This document shows positions 25,387 to 34,193 of a DNA stretch of 56,544 nucleotides, piece after piece. The notes under the pieces were generated by a model. It was given only the letters and a program-made list of their open reading frames with translations. It did not search any database and was not told the origin of the DNA. The stretch is from positions 1-56,544 of the forward strand of contig JADZCS010000146.1 of NCBI GenBank assembly GCA_020851435.1, written 5' to 3'. The position numbers were made by a program, and so were the translations under genes. How positions within the stretch are numbered: the first letter of the stretch is position 1; every line of letters starts with the position of its first letter. This stretch comes from Gammaproteobacteria bacterium. GTDB taxonomy: Bacteria > Pseudomonadota > Gammaproteobacteria > Steroidobacterales > Steroidobacteraceae.

Positions 25387-26165
25387 AGCCTGTGCTGGAA
25401 GTTCGAGGCCTGCGCATCGACTATCCGCGTCCGGGCACGTGGCTGGGCCGGCGAAAGACCCTGACCGCGGTAGTCGACGTCAGCCTGGCGGTCGAAGCGG
25501 GGCGCACGCTGGGCATCATCGGCGAGTCCGGTAGCGGCAAGTCCTCGATCGCGCGAGCCATGCTCGGCCTGGTCGAACCCATGGCGGGGGAGATTCTCGT
25601 CGACGGGCAGGTCGTCCGTACGGCCACGGACTGGGCAGTCGCGAGGCGATCGGTGCAGATGGTTTTCCAGGATCCCTTCGCGAGCTTCGATCCGCGCATG
25701 ACCGTGGCTGAAAGCGTGCTGGAGCCGGTCTGCTGCCTCGCCGCTGTACCGCCTGCGCAACGTCCGTCGCGGCTCGTCGAGGTACTCGAGTCGGTGGGGC
25801 TCGACCGGGCGGTAGGGAGCCGCTATCCCCACGAACTGAGCGGAGGACAGCGCCAGCGCGTAGCGATCGCAAGAGCCCTCGCGCCTGGTCCGCGCGTCCT
25901 GGTCTGTGACGAGCCGGTGAGCGCCCTGGACGTGTCGGTGCAGGGACAGGTAGTCAACCTGCTCCTTCGGCTGCAGGCGGAACAGGGGCTGGCGCTCGTG
26001 TTCATCAGCCATGACCTGGCGGTGGCGAGGCGGGTGAGCCATGACCTGCTGGTCCTGCGCGGCGGACGCCAGGTAGAACAGGGACCGGCGGACGAGGTGC
26101 TCGACCGCCCCCGGGACCCGTATACGCAGTCCCTGCTGGCCGCCGCCGCAGCTGCCTCGCGCTGA
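25383..26165 (+). CDS. ABC importer ATPase, OppF/DppF type
   Basis: 260 residues, somewhat shorter than typical OppF (about 320) because the Cys-rich C-terminal extension is missing. Walker A GESGSGKSS, Q-loop MVFQDPFASFDPRMTV, signature LSGGQRQRVAIARAL, Walker B VLVCDEPVSALDV and switch FISHDLAVAR are intact. It overlaps the OppD stop by four bases. No substrate-binding protein gene precedes or follows, so the binding partner is encoded elsewhere or is not needed. Confidence 0.95.
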   Translation: MKPVLEVRGLRIDYPRPGTWLGRRKTLTAVVDVSLAVEAGRTLGIIGESGSGKSSIARAMLGLVEPMAGEILVDGQVVRTATDWAVARRSVQMVFQDPFASFDPRMTVAESVLEPVCCLAAVPPAQRPSRLVEVLESVGLDRAVGSRYPHELSGGQRQRVAIARALAPGPRVLVCDEPVSALDVSVQGQVVNLLLRLQAEQGLALVFISHDLAVARRVSHDLLVLRGGRQVEQGPADEVLDRPRDPYTQSLLAAAAAASR

Positions 26166-26225
26166 CCTGCCCGCGCGGGAAGACGCCACCCCGACGTTGC
26201 GCTCGTACAACACTATCGCGCGTCG

Positions 26226-26235
26226 CTGTATACAG
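26226..26235. promoter_or_regulatory. Palindrome CTGTATACAG, candidate operator of the TonB-dependent receptor
   Basis: Perfect 10-bp palindrome 66 bp ahead of the receptor start, with the same TGTATACA core as the palindrome at 11030. Its position is consistent with an operator near the promoter. Which regulator binds is unknown. Confidence 0.4.
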
Positions 26236-26300
26236 TGGTAGATTCTGCCGTGTCCGGAAACCCACGAGGGGTTCGGACCACCACTATCAGGGGGAATTGC

Positions 26301-28991
26301 ATGTCGAACACCAATTTCAGGGCGGTCTCGTCGGTCGGCGCGGCCGTCGCCGCGGTCCTCGCGTCTAGCCTCTCGGCGGGCGTTGCGTATGCGCAGGAAG
26401 GCGAACACGCCACCCACGCGCTCGAGGAAGTCGTCGTCACTGCGCGCAAGACCGACGAGTCGCTGCAGGAGACGCCGGTCGCCGTGACGGCCTTCACGGC
26501 CGAGTCGATCGAAGATCGCCAGTTGCAGACCGTCAACGACGTCGCCCGCTTCACGCCAGGCCTGGTGTTCGACAAGGCCTTCGGCCGTACGGGCGACCGC
26601 CCCGTCATCCGCGGCCAGGGCAACGTGCTGGCCAACGTCCAGTTCGGCGTCGAGGCAGGCGCCGCCTACTTCGTCGACGGCATCTATTACCCGGGTAGCG
26701 TCCAGACCCTGGACATCACCGAGGTTGAGCGCGTCGAAGTCATCAAGGGCCCGCAGAGCGCGCTGTACGGACGTAACACGTACTCCGGCGCCATCAACTT
26801 CGTGACGCGCGAGCCGTCCAACGAATTCCACGCCCAGGCGAAGGCGTCGTACGACAAGGACGAGCAGAACTACTCGCTGCGCTTCGAGGGCCCGCTGGTC
26901 GGCGACACCCTCACGGGCTCGCTGAGCCTGCGCAAGTACGACTTCGCCGGCCAGTGGAAGAACACCCTGAGCGGCGAGCAGATCGGCCAGGAAGGCAGCG
27001 AGGGCGTCACCGCCGTGTTGCAGTGGAAGCCCAACGAGGACTTCCGCCTCAAGGTGCGCGGCGTCTACAACGAGGACCGTGACGGAACGCGTCCGTTCAT
27101 GTTCCAGGGCTCGGCGTTCAACAACTGCTACCAGGGCACGCGCTCGCTGGCCTACTACGCTTCGTCCTACACGGCCGGCGTCAAGAACTCGAACTGGAAC
27201 CCGTACCAGTATTTCTGCGGCGAGATCCAGGCCCGCCCGGTTTCCGTCAACACGACGCGGCCAGCGCCGGCCGTCGTTGAGTACCCGGGCATCCCGGCCA
27301 ATGCCCTGGTGGGTGCCGCCCAGACGGGCGCGCCCGCCGGTTCGACCCGCGCCTACGACCTGCGTCCGGGCGTCGCCTTCTCGGGCGTCAACCGCGACCT
27401 CACGATCTTCACCGCGGTCGCGGACTGGGACATCTACGGCTCGGGCTACACGCTCACCGTAGACGGCGGCATGCGCAAGGAAGACCTGCTGACCGGCTCG
27501 GATTCCGACTTCACGTCGATCAACACCTTCAGCGCCGATCCCGCCACGGGCGTCGAGTCCGGCGGCGCGAACACCGGCCTCGATACCTATCGCGACTACT
27601 CGATCGAAGTGAAGGTGGCGTCGCCGACGGACGGCAACATCCGCTGGATGGTGGGTGCGTTCTACTACGAGCAGGAGCAGCGCTTCCGCGACGTGAACTT
27701 CCGCTATCCGACCGGTCGCCAGGTGCCGAACTCGATCGCCGACCTCTACAACCGGTCGATCTTCGGCCTCGTCGAGGGCAAGCTGACCGAGAACGTGTCG
27801 CTGACCGTGGAAGGCCGGTACATGGAGGAGATCAAGGGTCTCTTCGAGTACTGCACCAGCGTGATCGCCGGCGTAGTGCCGGTCTGCACCGCGCGCACGG
27901 GTCAGGACTTCATCGACGCGCCGGGCTCGCAGGTGGCGTTCGACCGCGAGGGCAAGTGGACCAAGTTCACGCCGCGCGCCACCCTCAAGTGGCAGGCGAC
28001 GGACGACATGAACGTCTACTTCGTCTACGCGGACGGCATCAAGCCGGGCGGCTTCAACGGCACGGGCGGCCTGATCTCCACGCCGCAGCGTCCTGAATAC
28101 GACCAGGAAACCTCGGCGAACTACGAACTCGGCGTCAAGAGCACCTGGCTGGACGGCAGCCTCGTGTTCAACGTCGCCGCGTTCCGAATCAAGGCCAGCG
28201 ACATCCAGCTGACCACGCCGATCGTGCGCGCCGACGGTTCCGCGGTCACCTCGGTGGCCTCGAACCAGGGCGAAGGCAAGACGGACGGCATCGAGGTCGA
28301 GACCGTGTGGCGTCTCGCCGAGCCGCTGACTGCGCGCCTCACCTATGCGCTGGCGGACTCGCAGTTCACGAAGGGCTGCGACGACTTCCAGTGGACGTTG
28401 ACCAGCGGCGGCGGCAACAACGCGCTGCGTACGGCCAACTACAACCCGGCCAACCCGGCTGCGGGCGGCACCAACCTGAATGGCGTGGGCAGCTGCGACA
28501 TTTCCGGCAACCAGTACCCGCTGTCGGCCAAGCACACGGGCAGCTTCGCGCTGGACTACAAGACCGCCATCAGCGAGAACTACCAGTTCTTCGCGGGCGC
28601 GGACGTGAGCTACACGGGCAAGCGGCCTGTGCAGGTGCACAACCTCGCCTACGTGCCGGCGTCGACGCTCATCGGCGCGCGCCTCGGCGTGTCGGGTGAC
28701 AACTGGACGGTCTCGCTGTACGGCCGCAACATCGGCAACGACGACAGCGTGGCAGTGGCCACCCGCTGGCTGCAGCAGCCGCTCGTGGGCTTCAGCACCG
28801 CGGCGCTGCCGGGCAGCTCGCCGCTGGCGACTTCCGCGCAGCTCGCGGCGGCCGGCCTCCCGGCCTACCCGCCGGCGTCGGGCTCGTCGACAGGCCTCAA
28901 CAGCGTGGCGTCCTACGCGCTGCCGCGTGGCTTCTTCGCGATGCTGCGTCGCGAGCGCCAGGTCGGCCTCGAGGTCTCGTTCAAGTACTGA
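26301..28991 (+). CDS. TonB-dependent outer-membrane receptor
   Basis: 896 residues. A signal peptide runs to about residue 32 (AVAAVLASSLSAGVAYA), then comes a TonB-box-like EEVVVTARKTDESLQ, the plug domain (TPVAVTAFTAESIEDRQ, GVEAGAAYFVDGIYYP, VERVEVIKGPQSALYGRNTYSGAINFVTREP) and a 22-strand-type barrel ending in the aromatic VSFKY. This branch imports sterols, aromatics or complex carbon sources in many degraders as well as iron chelates. Strong ribosome site AGGGGGAA. An upstream ATG at 26235 would skip the signal peptide and is rejected. It follows the Opp-type ABC genes by 135 bp and probably has its own promoter. Confidence 0.97.
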   Translation: MSNTNFRAVSSVGAAVAAVLASSLSAGVAYAQEGEHATHALEEVVVTARKTDESLQETPVAVTAFTAESIEDRQLQTVNDVARFTPGLVFDKAFGRTGDRPVIRGQGNVLANVQFGVEAGAAYFVDGIYYPGSVQTLDITEVERVEVIKGPQSALYGRNTYSGAINFVTREPSNEFHAQAKASYDKDEQNYSLRFEGPLVGDTLTGSLSLRKYDFAGQWKNTLSGEQIGQEGSEGVTAVLQWKPNEDFRLKVRGVYNEDRDGTRPFMFQGSAFNNCYQGTRSLAYYASSYTAGVKNSNWNPYQYFCGEIQARPVSVNTTRPAPAVVEYPGIPANALVGAAQTGAPAGSTRAYDLRPGVAFSGVNRDLTIFTAVADWDIYGSGYTLTVDGGMRKEDLLTGSDSDFTSINTFSADPATGVESGGANTGLDTYRDYSIEVKVASPTDGNIRWMVGAFYYEQEQRFRDVNFRYPTGRQVPNSIADLYNRSIFGLVEGKLTENVSLTVEGRYMEEIKGLFEYCTSVIAGVVPVCTARTGQDFIDAPGSQVAFDREGKWTKFTPRATLKWQATDDMNVYFVYADGIKPGGFNGTGGLISTPQRPEYDQETSANYELGVKSTWLDGSLVFNVAAFRIKASDIQLTTPIVRADGSAVTSVASNQGEGKTDGIEVETVWRLAEPLTARLTYALADSQFTKGCDDFQWTLTSGGGNNALRTANYNPANPAAGGTNLNGVGSCDISGNQYPLSAKHTGSFALDYKTAISENYQFFAGADVSYTGKRPVQVHNLAYVPASTLIGARLGVSGDNWTVSLYGRNIGNDDSVAVATRWLQQPLVGFSTAALPGSSPLATSAQLAAAGLPAYPPASGSSTGLNSVASYALPRGFFAMLRRERQVGLEVSFKY

Positions 28992-29014
28992 GACGAAAGA
29001 TAGCGGGCAACCGC

Positions 29015-29045
29015 AGCCGGGCAGGGAAACCTGCCCGGCTTTTTT
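29015..29045 (+). terminator. Intrinsic terminator of the TonB-dependent receptor gene
   Basis: Perfect 10-bp stem AGCCGGGCAG / CTGCCCGGCT with loop GGAAAC, followed by five more T. It begins 24 bp after the receptor stop codon. Confidence 0.93.
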
Positions 29046-29079
29046 CGTTATGGCGTGGCAGTAGGCGTGGAGTATCGGA

Positions 29080-29186
29080 GGGGTCAGACCCCGCCGCGGG
29101 GTCTGACCCCTCGGACCGCCGCGGGGTCTGACCCCTCGGAACCGCGGCGGGGTCTGACCCCTCGGACCGCCGCGGCGTCTGCCCCC
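29080..29186. repeat. Array of five GGGGTCTGACCCC inverted repeats
   Basis: The 13-bp palindromic unit GGGGTC(A/T)GACCCC occurs at 29080, 29098, 29123 and 29149, with a decayed copy at 29174. From the second copy on the period is 25-26 bp, with spacers TCGGACCGCCGC, TCGGAACCGCGGC and TCGGACCGCCGC. It fills the gap between two convergent genes and its last copy ends just before the stop codon of the VOC gene. Such units resemble dispersed repeats near gene ends in other proteobacteria; no transposase is nearby. Confidence 0.85.
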
Positions 29187-29188
29187 AC

Positions 29189-30079
29189 TCAGGGAACAAT
29201 GCGTTCTACAAGCTCAATCCATTCGCCCGCCGCACCACGCGTAGTCGCAACCCGCCGGCCGAAGTAGGGCGCTTCATAGCGCCGCACGGGCGGCGACGCG
29301 AGCGGAACGTTTACCTTGTCCAGGTCCTTGACGCCGAAGCTCACCATCGCCATCCCTGGCGGCAGTTCGCCCTGGCCGGCGACTCTCGGCGTGGCGCCGG
29401 CCGGATAGCCGTCGAGCTCGATCAGGAAGTTCGCCGGCAGTTGCGCGATGGCGATCGGAAAGCGGGTATTGCCGGGCAGGTTCCATGCCGTGGCCAGCAC
29501 GCTGATCTCCGTGTCGCCGCTCGGGGTTACCTCCATGCCCAGGCCTTCGGCGTAGAACCGGCGCATGGCCTCGAGGTCGGGACCTCCGGCCACGACGATG
29601 AACGTGCGGTCCACAAAGGTTTTCGCCGTGCCGAGGTTGAAGCGCGACTTGCCCGGCGGGATGCGCGTCAGGTAGACGAGTTCCTGGGCAGGGCCGATCG
29701 CCTGCATAGCGACCACGGCCGGGTTGAAGTCCAGTCCTTTCGGCGGGCCGATCACACGGAAGGCCGAATCCTCGAGACGAACGTTGAGGGCTTCCGGGTC
29801 CTCGACCAGGATCTCGTTGGAGTTCCAGCCGTGCGTGTGCATCGCCGGGGGTGGCGGCGTGTCCTGCTGCACGAGCCGCAGGTAAACGGGTTCGCCGCTG
29901 GCGGGCTGCAGCAGGACGTAGTCGTTGCCTGCCGCGGCGGGTGCGCCCCACTGGCCGGCGAGGGCGGAATCCACGGTGCCGCGATCGACGACCTGGTACT
30001 GGAGATCGTCGTGGTAGGCGCGCTCGACTGCGCCGAGGTCGGCCACCGCGAGCGTGATGGCGAGGATCACCGTAAGCAT
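29189..30079 (-). CDS. VOC-superfamily (glyoxalase/dioxygenase-like) protein
   Basis: 296 residues after a short hydrophobic N-terminus (MLTVILAITLAVAD) that may be a signal peptide. Two vicinal-oxygen-chelate modules are visible: residues ~15-125 (VERAYHDDLQYQVVDRG ... YLRLVQQD ... SNEILVED) and ~150-290 (FIVVAGGPDLEAMRRFYAEGLGMEVTP ... LIELDGYP ... WIELVER). Metal ligands are not fully conserved, so a catalytic role is uncertain. It is divergent from the small basic protein/bicupin pair, and convergent with the TonB-dependent receptor across the repeat array. Confidence 0.8.
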   Translation of the reverse strand: MLTVILAITLAVADLGAVERAYHDDLQYQVVDRGTVDSALAGQWGAPAAAGNDYVLLQPASGEPVYLRLVQQDTPPPPAMHTHGWNSNEILVEDPEALNVRLEDSAFRVIGPPKGLDFNPAVVAMQAIGPAQELVYLTRIPPGKSRFNLGTAKTFVDRTFIVVAGGPDLEAMRRFYAEGLGMEVTPSGDTEISVLATAWNLPGNTRFPIAIAQLPANFLIELDGYPAGATPRVAGQGELPPGMAMVSFGVKDLDKVNVPLASPPVRRYEAPYFGRRVATTRGAAGEWIELVERIVP

Positions 30080-30234
30080 CTGCGCGACTCCTGGAGATCG
30101 TGAGTGACGATTCTGGTATCTTTCCGCGGTCGGCTCGGGCCCGAAATTGCCGCCTACGCTTGCGTGGGCGCGCCGTCTGGGGAATAGTTAGGCGTCACCC
30201 CCGAGCGCATCAGTGCCCCCATAGGAGACAGGCA

Positions 30235-30489
30235 GTGAGTTTCATTTTCAACAAGCGCAGCCGTGAAGCAGCGAGTTGGCTGAAGAAGGAAGTTGCGGAG
30301 CAGAAGGTCCGCTACCGCAAGATCGTCGCGGAACAGGACGCCATCGCCCCCAAGCGCGACCGCTGGGTTGCGGAGTTCCTCGAGCGCATCCAGACCCGTG
30401 GCTACCACGTGCACTTCAACACCATGCGCAAGATCGCTGCCGAGGAAATCCCGCAGCGTCCGAAGCGCAAGTTCAAGGTCATTTTCTGA
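30235..30489 (+). CDS. Small basic protein of unknown function
   Basis: 84 residues, strongly charged (rich in Lys, Arg and Glu). The GTG start at 30235 follows AGGAG (30222-30226) with good spacing. The body is predicted helical (REAASWLKKEVAEQKVRYRKIVAEQ) and the tail is basic (RPKRKFKVIF). No known domain is recognised. It sits 32 bp ahead of the bicupin gene on the same strand and is probably co-transcribed, so it may be a small subunit or partner of that protein. Confidence 0.72.
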   Translation: MSFIFNKRSREAASWLKKEVAEQKVRYRKIVAEQDAIAPKRDRWVAEFLERIQTRGYHVHFNTMRKIAAEEIPQRPKRKFKVIF

Positions 30490-30521
30490 CGCACGGCGAT
30501 CCTCGCAGGAGATATTGAATC

Positions 30522-31481
30522 ATGGCACGCCCACATATCGAACCGTTCGTCGAAACCGACGTCGCTTGGAAGAAGATGACCCTGCCCGGGTTCCCCAAGG
30601 GCATGAGCTACAAGATGCTCTCGCTGGACAACGAGACGGGCGCCTGCTCGATGAAGGTCCAGTTCGAGGCTGGCTACAAGCGGCCGGCGGGCATGAGCTA
30701 CTCCGAGATGGAGATGTTCGTGCTGACGGGTTCGCTGACCATCGGCGACAAGACCCATGGCCCCGGCTACTACTTCTGCGTTCCCGCCGGCGTCGTCATG
30801 CCGGCGATGAGCGCACCCCGCGGTTGCCAGGTGCTGATGTACTACAACTACGGCGAGCCCAGCTTCGTCGAGTCGGACTCGGACCACCCGAACGCGGACC
30901 GCAGCAAGTACGCCGTCGTCAATTCCTATGACGACATGCAGTGGACCGGGACGAGCTTCTTCCCGGCGACCGCGCCGGGCTGCCTGGTCAAGGTCCTCAA
31001 GTTCGACGAGCGCACCCAGGCCTTCACCTTCCTGTACTGCATGACGCCGAACTTCTGGCAGGACAACATCAGCTACCACGACTGCGCCGAGGAGTCGTAC
31101 CACATCTGGGGCACTTCCTGGATGATGCAGTTCGGCGACCTGCCGACCGGTGGCTACTTCTGGCGTCCGCCGTACATCAACCACGGCGCGTTCGCGTGCA
31201 AGTACGGCACCATCGCGCTGGGCCGCACGGACTCGCAGCTGTACAACCACTTCCACTTCAACCCGTGGACCACGCTCGAGGAAAACCGCGAGCGCGCCGC
31301 GAGCCGAATCCAGCAGTGGAAGCCGGACCTGTACAAGTGGATCGGCACGGGCACCCACAACCATCCGGTGGACTTCGAGCATCCGGACGACCACGGCCAC
31401 AACCACGGTGATGTTCCCCACCACCACGGCGATGAGCAGATGGCGCACAAGCACGCGCCGCGCAAGCGCCGCCGCAAGTAA
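30522..31481 (+). CDS. Bicupin protein with His-rich tail
   Basis: 319 residues. Cupin 1 (about residues 35-110) shows SEMEMFVLTGSLTIGDKTHGPGYYFCVPAG; cupin 2 (about 180-250) shows EESYHIWGTSWMMQFGDLPTGGYFWRPPYINHGAF, with His/Glu able to bind a metal. The last ~45 residues are His/Asp-rich and then basic (DDHGHNHGDVPHHHGDEQ, KRRRK), a likely metal-binding or charge tail. It could be a dioxygenase, isomerase or ChrR-like sensor; the reaction is unknown. AGGAG precedes the ATG by about 10 bases. Confidence 0.82.
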   Translation: MARPHIEPFVETDVAWKKMTLPGFPKGMSYKMLSLDNETGACSMKVQFEAGYKRPAGMSYSEMEMFVLTGSLTIGDKTHGPGYYFCVPAGVVMPAMSAPRGCQVLMYYNYGEPSFVESDSDHPNADRSKYAVVNSYDDMQWTGTSFFPATAPGCLVKVLKFDERTQAFTFLYCMTPNFWQDNISYHDCAEESYHIWGTSWMMQFGDLPTGGYFWRPPYINHGAFACKYGTIALGRTDSQLYNHFHFNPWTTLEENRERAASRIQQWKPDLYKWIGTGTHNHPVDFEHPDDHGHNHGDVPHHHGDEQMAHKHAPRKRRRK

Positions 31482-31514
31482 TCAAGCCGCTGCCCGGTAG
31501 CGGTGATCGATCGG

Positions 31515-31544
31515 GGGCGGGCGCCGCAGGGTGCCCGCCCTTTT
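31515..31544 (+). terminator. Intrinsic terminator of the bicupin operon
   Basis: Stem GGGCGGGC / GCCCGCCC extended by three further pairs (one G-U) around loop GCAG, then TTTT. It lies 34 bp beyond the bicupin stop. Confidence 0.88.
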
Positions 31545-31596
31545 CGTTGGTGGGCTTCCGCATTGGGCCCCTTGCGGGCGGCCGGTATAGTTCGCG

Positions 31597-32841
31597 ATGT
31601 CTGACCGGGAGATCGACGTGGGACCATTGCAAGGCATTCGTGTGCTCGACCTCAGCCGCATACTCGCGGGGCCCTGGGCCAGCCAGGTGCTCGCGGACTT
31701 CGGCGCCGAGGTGATCAAGGTCGAGCGCCCCGGCGCCGGCGACGACACGCGGCAGTGGGGGCCTCCCTACCTGCGCGACCGTGAGGGCAGGGACACCGCC
31801 GAATCGGCGTACTACCTGTCGGCCAATCGCGGCAAGCGCTCGATCGCGGTGGACATGGCGCATCCCGAGGGCCAGCGCGTCCTGCGCGAACTCGCCAGCC
31901 GCAGCGACGTGCTGATCGAGAACTTCAAGGTCGGCGGGCTGGCGCGCTACGGCCTGTCCTGGGACGACCTGCGCGAGCGCAATCCTCGGCTCGTCTACTG
32001 CTCGATCTCGGCTTTCGGACAGGACGGCCCGGCAGCACAGGGGGCCGGCTACGACGCCATGATCCAGGGCATGGGCGGGCTCATGAGCATCACCGGCGTG
32101 CCCGACGGCCAGCCCGGCGGCGGGCCGCAGAAGGTTGGTGTCGCGGTGGTCGACCTCATGACCGCCATGTACGCCGTCTCGGCGATCAATGCGGCTCTGT
32201 TCGAGCGCGAGCGCTCGGGGCTCGGCCAGCACATCGACCTGGCGCTGCTCGACACGCAGATCGCGTGGCTGGCGAACCAGAACATGAACTACCTGATCGG
32301 CGGCACGCCGCCGCGCCGGGCCGGTACCGCCCACCCCAATATCGTTCCGTACCAGGCGTTCCCGACCGCCGACGGCTGGCTGATGCTGGCCGTCGGCAAC
32401 GACCGCCAGTACCGCACGTTCTGCGAACTGGCGGGCCGTCCTGAACTGGCCACGGACCCGCGCTACCTGAGCAATGCCGAGCGGGTGGCGAACCGCGCGA
32501 CCCTGGTTCCCGAGGTCGAGGCCCTGACGCGCACGAAGTCGACCCAGGCGTGGCTGGACCTGCTGACGCCCGCGGCCGTGCCCTGTGGCCCCATCAACGA
32601 CATCGCCCAGGTCTTCGCCGAGCCGCAGGTCCAGCATCGCGGCATGCGCTTCGAGCTGCCGCACCCGCTGGCCCCGTCGGTGCCGATGGTGCGCAACCCC
32701 GTGCTCTACTCGCGCAGCAGCCTGGAATACCGCGACCCGCCGCCAATGCTGGGCCAGCACACGGCTGCGGTGCTCGCCGAGGTCCTGGGCTTGACCGAGG
32801 CGGAGATCGGCGCCCTGCGGGCCGCAGGGGCCGTCGACTGA
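31597..32841 (+). CDS. CaiB/BaiF-type (class III) CoA-transferase
   Basis: 414 residues, full length. Class III enzymes move CoA between two acids through an aspartyl-CoA thioester. GIRVLDLSRILAGPWASQ, FGAEVIKVERPGAGDDTR, SANRGKRSIAVDM and the motif GYDAMIQGMGG with the nucleophilic Asp153 are all seen. The sequence style is close to succinyl-CoA:dicarboxylate (glutarate/mesaconate-type) transferases, which would fit a dicarboxylic-acid pathway, but specificity is not certain. It has its own upstream gap after a terminator, and 68 bp separate it from the aminotransferase that follows. Confidence 0.93.
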   Translation: MSDREIDVGPLQGIRVLDLSRILAGPWASQVLADFGAEVIKVERPGAGDDTRQWGPPYLRDREGRDTAESAYYLSANRGKRSIAVDMAHPEGQRVLRELASRSDVLIENFKVGGLARYGLSWDDLRERNPRLVYCSISAFGQDGPAAQGAGYDAMIQGMGGLMSITGVPDGQPGGGPQKVGVAVVDLMTAMYAVSAINAALFERERSGLGQHIDLALLDTQIAWLANQNMNYLIGGTPPRRAGTAHPNIVPYQAFPTADGWLMLAVGNDRQYRTFCELAGRPELATDPRYLSNAERVANRATLVPEVEALTRTKSTQAWLDLLTPAAVPCGPINDIAQVFAEPQVQHRGMRFELPHPLAPSVPMVRNPVLYSRSSLEYRDPPPMLGQHTAAVLAEVLGLTEAEIGALRAAGAVD

Positions 32842-32909
32842 GCCGATCAGGGCATACGCCAGGTGCGGTATCCTTGGCGTTGCAGTGCAGCCAAACCACG
32901 GATCCCATC

Positions 32910-34166
32910 ATGCCGACGTCCAGGATTCCCGCCAGTTCGAGCCTTGCCAACGTCCGCTACGAGATCCGCGGCAAGCTCGCCCGTCGCGCGCAGGAAATGG
33001 AGCGCCTGGGCTACGAGATCACGTCCCTCAACATCGGCAACCCCGGCGTGTTCGGCTTCCGCACGCCCGAGACCATGCGCCTGGCCATGATCGAGAACAT
33101 GCCGGCGGCCGAGGGCTACTGCCACCAGAAGGGCATCTTTCCGGCGCGTGAGGCCGTCGCGATGCAGCAGCAGGATCGCGGCGTGCGGGACGTCACGGCG
33201 GACGACGTGTTCATCGGCAACGGCGTCAGCGAGCTGATCGACCTGGTTCTGCGCGCGCTGCTGGAGCAGGGCGACGAAGTGCTGGTGCCCAGCCCCGATT
33301 ACCCCTTGTGGACCGCCGCGGTCACGCTCAACGGCGGTCGCGCCGTTCACTATCCCTGCAACGCAGCGAACGGCTTCGAGCCGGATCCCGAGGCGATCGC
33401 CAGGCTGGTTACGCGGCGCACCCGGGCCATCGTGGTGATCAATCCCAACAACCCCACTGGCGCGGTGTATTCACGTGCCACGCTCGAGGCCATCGCGAAG
33501 CTCGCCGGGAAGCACCAGCTCGTGGTGTTCGCGGACGAGATCTACGACCACATGACCTACGACGACGCCGAGTTCGTGCCCATGGCGACACTCGTGCACG
33601 ACACCCTCTGCGCGACGCTGTCGGGACTGTCGAAGGTCTACCGCGCCTGCGGGTATCGCGTCGGCTGGGCCGCTTTTTCCGGCACCCGCGAGAAGGCCGC
33701 CGAATACCTGCAGGGACTCGAACTCCTGAGCTCGCTGCGCCTGTGCGCCAACGTGCCGGGGCAGTGGGCCGTGCAGACCGCCCTCGGCGGCTACCAGAGC
33801 ATCCGCGACCTGGTCCGTCCGGGCGGCAGGCTGTTCCAGAGCCGCCAGGCCATCATCGACTCAGTGGCGCGCAGCGAGTTTCTCGAGGTCGTGGCGCCGC
33901 GCGGCGCGCTGTACGCGTTCATCGGCGTGCGGAGCGACCGGCTGCCCGAGTTCGACGACCAGGCGTTCGCGATGGAACTGCTCGAGCAGCGTCACGTGCT
34001 GGTGGCTCCGGGCGTCAGCTTCAACGTGCCGTACCGCAGCCACTTCAGGGTGACCAACCTGCCGACCGCCGAAGTGCTCGAAGACGTATTCGGCCGCATC
34101 GAGGAACAGCTGCAGTCGCAGGCCAGCAGCCGGGGCGGGCGGGCCGCGCTCAAGGTCGTCCAGTGA
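32910..34166 (+). CDS. alaA: PLP-dependent class I aminotransferase, AlaA-like
   Basis: 418 residues, matching glutamate-pyruvate aminotransferase AlaA. VRYEIRGKLARRAQEME, LNIGNPGVFGF, NPNNPTGAVYS, ADEIYDHMTYD and the PLP-binding SGLSKVYRACGYRVGW (Lys242) are the family signatures. It would interconvert alanine/2-oxoglutarate and pyruvate/glutamate in the cytoplasm. Upstream it has no strong Shine-Dalgarno but ATG 32910 matches the family N-terminus. It is followed 27 bp later by the AddB-like gene. Confidence 0.93.
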   Translation: MPTSRIPASSSLANVRYEIRGKLARRAQEMERLGYEITSLNIGNPGVFGFRTPETMRLAMIENMPAAEGYCHQKGIFPAREAVAMQQQDRGVRDVTADDVFIGNGVSELIDLVLRALLEQGDEVLVPSPDYPLWTAAVTLNGGRAVHYPCNAANGFEPDPEAIARLVTRRTRAIVVINPNNPTGAVYSRATLEAIAKLAGKHQLVVFADEIYDHMTYDDAEFVPMATLVHDTLCATLSGLSKVYRACGYRVGWAAFSGTREKAAEYLQGLELLSSLRLCANVPGQWAVQTALGGYQSIRDLVRPGGRLFQSRQAIIDSVARSEFLEVVAPRGALYAFIGVRSDRLPEFDDQAFAMELLEQRHVLVAPGVSFNVPYRSHFRVTNLPTAEVLEDVFGRIEEQLQSQASSRGGRAALKVVQ

Positions 34167-34193
34167 GCCACCCACACGGGTAATCTCGACGGC

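Noticed and set aside
25356-28640. A 1094-residue minus-strand frame opposite the TonB-dependent receptor
   Set aside because: It is a low-complexity antisense shadow of a strongly supported receptor and ABC ATPase; no family motif is visible.
29080-29186. CRISPR-like array
   Set aside because: Units are 13-bp palindromes with near-identical 12-13 bp spacers; true CRISPR spacers would be longer and unique, and no cas gene is present.
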